The translations under genes and the position numbers were made by a program. 11,957 bases of DNA from DASULK01 sp036381835 (GTDB lineage Bacteria > Actinomycetota > Actinomycetes > Mycobacteriales > Micromonosporaceae). The notes under the pieces are model-generated. The model searched no databases and was not told the DNA's origin. It saw nothing but the letters and a program-made list of their open reading frames with translations. Location: positions 1-11,957 of the forward strand of contig DASVCA010000002.1 in NCBI GenBank assembly GCA_036381835.1, given 5' to 3'. This document shows positions 7,142 through 11,957 of this stretch, piece by piece; position 1 is the first letter of the stretch; every line of letters begins with the position of its first letter.

Positions 7142-8168
7142 GCGGTACACGGACATCCTGGTGGTCGACCTGCTCGGCGGGATCGGCGACCTGGTCATGG
7201 TGCTACCCGCGATTCACGGGCTGGCCCGTCGCTACCCGGACGCGGCGCTGCGGGTGCTCACCCACGAGCCCGGGGCCGAACTGCTGCGCGGGGATCCGGC
7301 GGTGGCCGACGTCTACACGCCGCGGCACGGCCGCCCGGGTGCGGAACGGGAGGCGGTGCTGGAGGTACTCGCCGCACACCCGCCGGCGCTGGCGATCACC
7401 ACCACGCGGTACGACGGCATTCCGGACCTGTTGGTGGCCTCCGGTGCCCGGTGTGTGACCGACCTGTGGCGGCGACCGCCGGTGCACGAGCGGATCGGGG
7501 ACCGCTATCTGCAGATCCTGTGCGCCGAGGGGCTGTTGGACCCCGACGACGTGATTAGCCCGTCCCGGGTGCATCTGTGGCCGGCGGAGCTGGCCCAGGG
7601 TGCTCGGACGGTGGCGGCACGACTACCGCGCGAGGTGATCCTGCCGCCGGTGGTCCTGGTCACCGAGGCGGGGATGAAGGTGAAACAGTGGCCGCCGCAG
7701 CGCTGGCGCCGGTTGGCCGGCCTGCTCGCCGCTGCCGGGCATCCGCTGTTGACCGTCGGCCCCCCGCATGCCGGGGCCGGAGCCGCTCTGCCGCGGGGAA
7801 GCCTGCGCCAGTTGGCCGCAGTCTTCGCCGCGGTGGCCGCGCAGGACGGCGTGGTGGTGGGCGGCGACACCGGACCGGTTCGGCTCGCGGCGGCGATGGG
7901 GGCCCGCACGGTCGCGTTGTTCGGGCCCACCCTGGCGCTGCGTTACGGGATCGGGCGGGACCTGCCGCCGGGCGTGGACCTGCAAGGTCTGCCGGAGTGC
8001 GGCTACCGACAGCCGACCGCCATCACCGAGCAGGTCTGCTGGTGGAGCGGGCGCTGCCCGCTCTCCCCCGCCGGCCCGGCCTGCATGGCGGACCTGCGGC
8101 CGGAGGTTGTGGCCGCCGAGGTCGCCCGGGTCACCGGACCGTGGCCGGCCGCAGGGAGATCGCTTTGA
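7134..8168 (+). CDS. Second GT9 heptosyltransferase-like glycosyltransferase
   Basis: A 344-residue family 9 enzyme, clearly divergent from the GT9 at 4681-5832. Visible landmarks are LLGGIGDLV (Asp19, the N-terminal catalytic Asp position), GMKVKQWPP (Lys182/Lys184 before Trp-Pro, the phosphate-contacting lysine site of heptosyltransferases), and GGDTGPVRLAAAMG (Asp245), in which arginine 250 stands where most members have His. Four cysteines near the end (C289, C302, C308, C317) echo the cluster of the other GT9. The ATG at 7134 overlaps the GT4 stop by 8 bases; GGGCGGGG just upstream can serve as ribosome site. The 3' end overlaps the convergent SBP-VWA gene by 38 bases. It likely works after or before the GT4 enzyme on the same glycan; substrate unknown. 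Confidence 0.88.
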   Translation: MTERYTDILVVDLLGGIGDLVMVLPAIHGLARRYPDAALRVLTHEPGAELLRGDPAVADVYTPRHGRPGAEREAVLEVLAAHPPALAITTTRYDGIPDLLVASGARCVTDLWRRPPVHERIGDRYLQILCAEGLLDPDDVISPSRVHLWPAELAQGARTVAARLPREVILPPVVLVTEAGMKVKQWPPQRWRRLAGLLAAAGHPLLTVGPPHAGAGAALPRGSLRQLAAVFAAVAAQDGVVVGGDTGPVRLAAAMGARTVALFGPTLALRYGIGRDLPPGVDLQGLPECGYRQPTAITEQVCWWSGRCPLSPAGPACMADLRPEVVAAEVARVTGPWPAAGRSL

Positions 8169-9864
8169 GCAGGATGTCACCGATGTTCGCCGGGTCCTCG
8201 GCGATGAAGACACCGCCTCCGGTCACCTCGGTGATCGCCGTCAGCTCGTCCTGACCCAAGTCGGTCCCGATGCCGATGACGATCACCTGGATCGGCTTCT
8301 CCGGATCGGCCAGTTCCTTCAGTTTCTCGAGCAGTCGGGCATGGCTGATCCCGTTAGCGTCTTCGTTCTTCCCATCGGTGAAGATCACCACCGAGTTGAC
8401 CCGGCCGGCCTGCCAGTCCTTCTGCACCGTCTGGTAGGCGGCCAGCAGCGTGTCGTAGAGGCCGGTGTCGCCGTTGGGCTTCGGCGTGATCTGGCTGATC
8501 GCCTCCCGCAGGCGGGTGCGCTGGCCGGCCAGAGTGCCGATGGGCACCAGCTCCCGGTAGTCCCGGTTGCCGGCCAGCTGGGTGGAGAAGACCCACAGCC
8601 CGACGGCCCACGAATCGTCGAAGAGGTCCAGCCCGCGCTGCGCGGCGGCGAGGGTGACCTGCATTCGGGTGGCGTTGTTCGCGGTGGGCACCCGCTGGAA
8701 CATCGAGCCGGAGACGTCCATCACGGCGAGCATCCGGCCGGGCAGCGTGACCGCCATCCAGGTGGAGATGACCCGGTCGATGACCGCCACGTCGGGCCCG
8801 GCCGCCGCAGCGCCGCCGGACTCGTCGCCGGCCGCCGCGATCGTCTCCGGTGCACCGCGCGGTGGGGTGAAGCCGTTGCCGCCGGTGCCGTCGGCAGCGC
8901 GCAGCCCCCGTGCCGCCAGCCGGTCCCGGAACGCGCTCCCCGTGAACGCGTCGAACAGGCGGTCGGCCGCCGCCGCCCGCACCGGATCGGTGCCGGGCAT
9001 GATCGCGTACGGGTAGTCGAGGGCAGGGGGTGCCGGTTCGAGATAGAGGGCGGCGAGCGGAATGGGCGGTCGCTTGGCGTTGTACTCGATGACGTCCTCT
9101 TCGGACAGGGCCGCGGCGCTCAACGCGGACGCGATGCTGGCCGCGTCGTTCGACCGGGGGAACCGGGCGAGCAGATCCTCGCGCAGCGCCGACTTGCCGG
9201 TGGCCAAGGCACGCAGCAGCGCGGTGGTGACGGTCTGCGGGTCCTCCGCGGCCTGGGCGGCGGCGCTGATGGCGAGCAGACCGGACAGGCCCGCGGCGTC
9301 GCGGCTGGGTTCGACGATCCCCGCCCGCAGCGCCGAGCCGCCCGCGATCTGAGCCAACAGATCACCCCAGCCGAGCTGCTTCTCCGGCCAGCCGACCTCG
9401 GCCGCCACCGGTTCGGGCATCGCCAGGACCACGGGGCTGCGCGCGATGGACTCGGCGTTGTCGGGTGTGAACCCGGGTGCTACGGCGTGCAGCCGGGCCA
9501 GCCACATCGACGAGTCGGGGATCCAGACGTCAGGCAGGTTGACACCGCCGCCGGCTCGGCCGATGCCGGCGACGGCGACGTTGTGCTTGGTGGCCACCGC
9601 GGCGGCGACCTCGGCCGGGTCGGCCGGCGTCACGTCGGCCGCGACGCACCTGCCGTCCACCGCGCCACCGTTCTTCGTCCAGTCGGTGACGGTCGCCTGG
9701 AGCACCGGCGCGATCTCGGGCGCGGCCGCGACGGTGATCCGTACCTGGCCGGAGCAACCGGGCCCCAGCACGGTTCGGTACCCGAACCAGCCGCCGGCGG
9801 CCAGCACGGCCAGCGTCATCACGGTCGCGATGACGCCCCTGCTTCGACTTCTCTTCTTCTGCAT
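8131..9864 (-). CDS. Membrane-anchored solute-binding-like plus VWA protein
   Basis: A 577-residue extracytoplasmic protein. Residues 1-10 are strongly basic and 11-30 form one membrane helix (signal anchor or signal peptide); GPGC at 34-37 is not a proper lipobox. Residues about 40-345 look like a periplasmic-type solute-binding domain (segments such as VRITVAAAPEIAPVL and YPYAIMPGTDP). A von Willebrand A domain fills about 370-577 with a complete metal-binding site: D383-x-S385-x-S387 (DVSGSM), Thr467 (GDTGLYDT) and Asp497 (FTDGKNED). Only two cysteines are present (C37, C73), which may form a disulfide outside the cell. ATG 9864 is chosen; a GTG at 9882 would add six residues and neither has a good ribosome site. 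Proteins of this layout occur widely in actinomycetes but their ligand is unknown. The conservon lies upstream on the same strand, 166 bases away. Confidence 0.88.
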   Translation of the reverse strand: MQKKRSRSRGVIATVMTLAVLAAGGWFGYRTVLGPGCSGQVRITVAAAPEIAPVLQATVTDWTKNGGAVDGRCVAADVTPADPAEVAAAVATKHNVAVAGIGRAGGGVNLPDVWIPDSSMWLARLHAVAPGFTPDNAESIARSPVVLAMPEPVAAEVGWPEKQLGWGDLLAQIAGGSALRAGIVEPSRDAAGLSGLLAISAAAQAAEDPQTVTTALLRALATGKSALREDLLARFPRSNDAASIASALSAAALSEEDVIEYNAKRPPIPLAALYLEPAPPALDYPYAIMPGTDPVRAAAADRLFDAFTGSAFRDRLAARGLRAADGTGGNGFTPPRGAPETIAAAGDESGGAAAAGPDVAVIDRVISTWMAVTLPGRMLAVMDVSGSMFQRVPTANNATRMQVTLAAAQRGLDLFDDSWAVGLWVFSTQLAGNRDYRELVPIGTLAGQRTRLREAISQITPKPNGDTGLYDTLLAAYQTVQKDWQAGRVNSVVIFTDGKNEDANGISHARLLEKLKELADPEKPIQVIVIGIGTDLGQDELTAITEVTGGGVFIAEDPANIGDILLKAISLRPATVR

Positions 9865-10030
9865 ACGGTGGCGGCCCGGCACGCTGACTATCTTGCGTGG
9901 GCTGGCCGAGTGCTGCCAGGTACGTTCGGCTGATAGTTACTCAGCAGATACGGGGTTTAAGATCGACTAATACGCGTGGTGATCACCTAGGCCTGGTGCG
10001 AGACGGGACGCGGGACATCGAACCGCCATC
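9865..10030 (-). promoter_or_regulatory. AT-richer spacer between cvnD and the SBP-VWA gene
   Basis: This 166-base spacer contains the least GC-rich patch nearby (about 9934-9975), preceded in the minus-strand reading direction by a perfect 10-base palindrome, GGTGATCACC, at 9978-9987, next to overlapping CCTAGG and AGGCCT palindromes. That arrangement suits an operator and promoter for the SBP-VWA gene, but no -35/-10 pair with good spacing stands out. No strong terminator hairpin for the conservon is visible, so read-through into the SBP-VWA gene cannot be excluded. Confidence 0.35.
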
Positions 10031-10636
10031 TCAACCGCTTCGGACCGCATGGGCACGGCGCTTCGCCACGTGTTCGACCAGTGCGATGAGCAGGTTCTTG
10101 CCCGACTGGCGGCTGCGGGCGTCGCAGAGCAGCACGGGGACGTCCGGGTCCAGGTCCAGCGCGTCGCGTACCGCATCGGGGCTGTAGCGCTGGGCGCCTT
10201 CGAAGCAGTTCACCCCGACGACGAACGGGGTCCCCCGCTGCTCGAAATAGTCGATCGACGGGAAGCAGTCGGCGAGGCGCCGGGTGTCGGCGAGCACGAC
10301 CGCGCCGAGCGCGCCGAAGGCGAGCTCGTCCCAGAGGAACCAGAACCGGTCCTGCCCGGGCGTGCCGAAGAGGTACACCTGCAGATCCTCGTTGATGGTG
10401 ATCCGCCCGAAGTCCATGGCGACCGTGGTGCCCCGCTTGGATTCGACCCCGGACAGGTCGTCCGTGCCGATGCTCGCACCGGTGATCACTTCCTCGGTCT
10501 GCAGCGGCTTGATCTCGCTGACCGCGCCCACCAGCGTGGTCTTCCCGACGCCGAAGCCACCGGCGATGAGGATCTTCAGCGCCATCGGAGGGCGCCGCCG
10601 CTCGGAGCCGTTCTGGTCAGAGCGCCCGGAGTCCAT
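10031..10636 (-). CDS. cvnD: Conservon Ras-like GTPase, CvnD type
   Basis: A 201-residue small GTP-binding protein, the fourth gene of the conservon. The Walker A loop is GGFGVGKTT (26-34), the switch I region carries TTVAMDFG (70-77), and switch II is FGTPGQDRF (90-98), where the usual DxxG is altered as in this family. The guanine-specificity NKxD is replaced by NCFEG around Asn143, again a CvnD-type feature. In Streptomyces, Cvn proteins are thought to form a membrane-associated complex resembling eukaryotic G-protein-coupled systems; this role is carried over by homology. The ATG at 10636 overlaps the end of cvnC by 20 bases and gives the N-terminal extension typical of the family; an ATG at 10585 would start right before the P-loop but has no ribosome site. 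Confidence 0.93.
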   Translation of the reverse strand: MDSGRSDQNGSERRRPPMALKILIAGGFGVGKTTLVGAVSEIKPLQTEEVITGASIGTDDLSGVESKRGTTVAMDFGRITINEDLQVYLFGTPGQDRFWFLWDELAFGALGAVVLADTRRLADCFPSIDYFEQRGTPFVVGVNCFEGAQRYSPDAVRDALDLDPDVPVLLCDARSRQSGKNLLIALVEHVAKRRAHAVRSG

Positions 10637-10991
10637 TTACCACCGCCTTGAGAAGGTTGTCATCTGGGAATTGAGCGGCCGCCGGCTCGTGGATCTCGAC
10701 GAGCCCGGCCTGGAGAAGATCACCGAGAAGCACGCGGACCACTCCGAGAGGGAGATTGAGGCGTGCCGCGACTTCCGCCACCGAGATCGACTCCTGGGCT
10801 ATCGCGATGATGGCCAGATGTTCGGGGTGCAGGTGCTGATCGGGTCCGGGTGCGTGGTCGCTCGCCTGTACGAAGGCGACCAGGTCGAAGCCCTCGGTGG
10901 CAGGCCGCACCCGGCCGCCCGTCACGGCGTACGGGCGGACTACTGGTCCGGCCTCCTCGTCCGCCCAGTCATGATCCGGGTCACCCCGCAT
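10617..10991 (-). CDS. cvnC: Conservon DUF742 protein, CvnC type
   Basis: A 124-residue cytoplasmic DUF742 protein. The family hallmark VVRPYAVTGGRVRP lies at about 17-30, and the C-terminal half reads as a winged-helix-like fold (SVAEVAARLNLPLGVVRVLL, then DLLQAGLVEIHEP). DNA binding is possible but not demonstrated by the sequence. Its ATG at 10991 lies 11 bases inside the end of cvnB and its own end overlaps cvnD by 20 bases. No Shine-Dalgarno precedes the ATG, which suggests translation by coupling to cvnB. It acts with its conservon partners. Confidence 0.92.
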   Translation of the reverse strand: MRGDPDHDWADEEAGPVVRPYAVTGGRVRPATEGFDLVAFVQASDHAPGPDQHLHPEHLAIIAIAQESISVAEVAARLNLPLGVVRVLLGDLLQAGLVEIHEPAAAQFPDDNLLKAVVNGLRAL

Positions 10992-11400
10992 CGGAGGACA
11001 CCGCCGCGTTACGCTCCGGCGTGCTCATGTTCTGTCCGACCCGTATGACCAGCATCGCCATCTCGTAGGCGATCAACCCGATGTCCGCGTCCGTACTGGC
11101 GAGAACCGCGAGACAGGCACCCTGACCGGCCGCGGACACGAAGAGGTAGGCGGACTCCATCTCCACCACGGTCTGGCGCACCGGGCCGGCGTTGAAGTGA
11201 CGGCTGGCGCCTTTGGCCAGGCTCTGGAATCCGGCGGCCATCGCGGAAAGGTGCTCCGCGTCTTCCCGGCTCAGTCCCCGTGACGAGCCCATCAGCAGCC
11301 CGTCCGCGGACAGCACGACCGCCTGCTGCGCGCTTGGTATGCGTTCCACCAGGTCGTCGAGCAGCCAGTCGAGATTCGCAGCGTTCCTGGTCGTGTACAC
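10981..11400 (-). CDS. cvnB: Conservon roadblock/LC7 protein, CvnB type
   Basis: A 139-residue roadblock/LC7-domain protein. The fold starts at NLDWLLDDLVERIPSAQQAV and continues with SADGLLMGSSRGLSREDAEHL, both typical of CvnB/MglB-like regulators of small GTPases. By family knowledge it is expected to interact with the CvnD GTPase; no catalytic residues are involved. The GTG at 11400 follows the cvnA stop by 2 bases, and GGAAGG lies about 11 bases upstream, so coupling to cvnA is likely. The last 20 residues are a flexible tail that overlaps the cvnC start. Confidence 0.93.
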   Translation of the reverse strand: MYTTRNAANLDWLLDDLVERIPSAQQAVVLSADGLLMGSSRGLSREDAEHLSAMAAGFQSLAKGASRHFNAGPVRQTVVEMESAYLFVSAAGQGACLAVLASTDADIGLIAYEMAMLVIRVGQNMSTPERNAAVSSDAG

Positions 11401-11402
11401 CC

Positions 11403-11957
11403 TTACTCGTTCCTTCCGGATTCGGTGACGTCCCCAGGGCGGGCGTCGGGGACGTCCACGTGGGGCGTAGCGGCAGCCGGGATCGCGGCAGCGTCCCGGC
11501 GCCCGCGCATCGTGCCGGCTTGCAGCGCGGACATCGCGGCTCGAATCTGCTCGGGTGAGCGGGCGGCGGCTGACTCCCCACCCGTCGCACGAGCCGATGT
11601 CGGACCGGGTCGGCGGGTGCGGTTCTGTCGCACCCGGCGAGGTAGGCCGTCCCGGGACAGCTCGATCGGGCGGCCCGGTGACTTTCCGTCTGACGGCGCG
11701 TCCGACGTCCCCGCCGAGTCGCCGTCGTTCGGCTGGGCGGACCGTCCGTTCTCCGACTCGCCTCCCGAGGGCTGCCCGGGGATACGGGTCTGCGCCGCGC
11801 CGGTCGGCCGCAACACCGTGGCCGGCAGTTCCATCGTCCGGTCGGCGTCCTCGGCTCCGGATGTCGTAGCGTCCGAGACATTCTTCGGCCCGTTCGTGTC
11901 GGGCTTGACGGGCATGGCGACGACGACGCCACCCGACGGGGCGGACGCGGCGGTGGA
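11403..11957 (-). CDS. cvnA: Conservon sensor kinase CvnA, C-terminal part only
   Basis: The last 184 residues of a protein whose start lies beyond the right edge. The first visible residues (APSGGVVVAMPV) match the final strand of a histidine-kinase ATPase domain; sensing, HAMP-like and catalytic parts are outside. After this comes a long, disordered tail rich in Ser, Thr, Pro, Asp and Gly (about 19-100). It holds two islands known from CvnA-type kinases: DGLPRRVRQ in the middle and RSPEQIRAAMSALQAGTMRGR near the end. The ATG at 11915 is internal. The TAA stop at 11405-11403 is 2 bases from cvnB. Gene order A-B-C-D and the tail motifs make the identification firm even without the kinase core. 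Confidence 0.85.
   Translation of the reverse strand, partial: STAASAPSGGVVVAMPVKPDTNGPKNVSDATTSGAEDADRTMELPATVLRPTGAAQTRIPGQPSGGESENGRSAQPNDGDSAGTSDAPSDGKSPGRPIELSRDGLPRRVRQNRTRRPGPTSARATGGESAAARSPEQIRAAMSALQAGTMRGRRDAAAIPAAATPHVDVPDARPGDVTESGRNE

Noticed and set aside
7768..9933. A 721-residue plus-strand open frame opposite the SBP-VWA gene
   Set aside because: No recognisable domain, and it is antisense to a gene with an intact VWA metal site.
9991..10030. tRNA-3'-end-like string on the minus strand (GGTTCGATGTCCCGC with GCACCA further on)
   Set aside because: No cloverleaf can be drawn, the T-stem does not pair with a 7-base loop, and the cvnD coding region occupies the place where the 5' part would lie.

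Overview
This window is high-GC DNA with the strong third-position GC bias and frequent GTG starts of an actinomycete. A conservon (cvn) operon, tandem excalibur domains and a GH13 alpha-glucosidase beside an MFS gene all fit an actinomycete chromosome. I lean towards Micromonosporaceae, but that is a judgement from gene content and not a proof. No transposase, phage gene, CRISPR array, rRNA or convincing tRNA was found, and no gene-free stretch exceeds about 300 bases.

Layout. Positions 3-1292 (+) hold the 3' part of a GH13 alpha-glucosidase that runs in from the left edge. Facing it on the minus strand is a two-gene unit: an MFS permease (3062 to 1584) and, 7 bases later, a small three-helix membrane protein (1576 to 1307). 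Upstream of these, also on the minus strand, is a secreted or anchored protein with two excalibur domains (3760 to 3206). A spacer of about 300 bases follows. It carries a long imperfect inverted repeat (3909-3983) and a strong hairpin (4012-4046) that looks like the terminator of the next minus-strand gene, a hemerythrin/HHE protein (4622 to 4059).

The middle is a glycosyltransferase locus. A GT9 (heptosyltransferase-like) gene on the minus strand (5832 to 4681) diverges from a plus-strand pair, a GT4-like enzyme (5957-7141) and a second GT9 (7134-8168), which overlap by 8 bases. GT9 enzymes are best known from lipopolysaccharide core synthesis, so two of them around a GT4 in a Gram-positive point to an uncharacterised cell-surface glycan. 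This locus is the best candidate here for undescribed biology.

The second GT9 gene ends inside the end of a convergent minus-strand gene for a membrane-anchored protein that fuses a solute-binding-type domain to a von Willebrand A domain (9864 to 8131; 38-base overlap). The right end is a minus-strand conservon in the order A-B-C-D: the tail of a CvnA sensor kinase (cut by the window edge), CvnB (roadblock/LC7), CvnC (DUF742) and CvnD (small Ras-like GTPase). All junctions are tightly spaced or overlapping, so the four are probably co-transcribed and translationally coupled.
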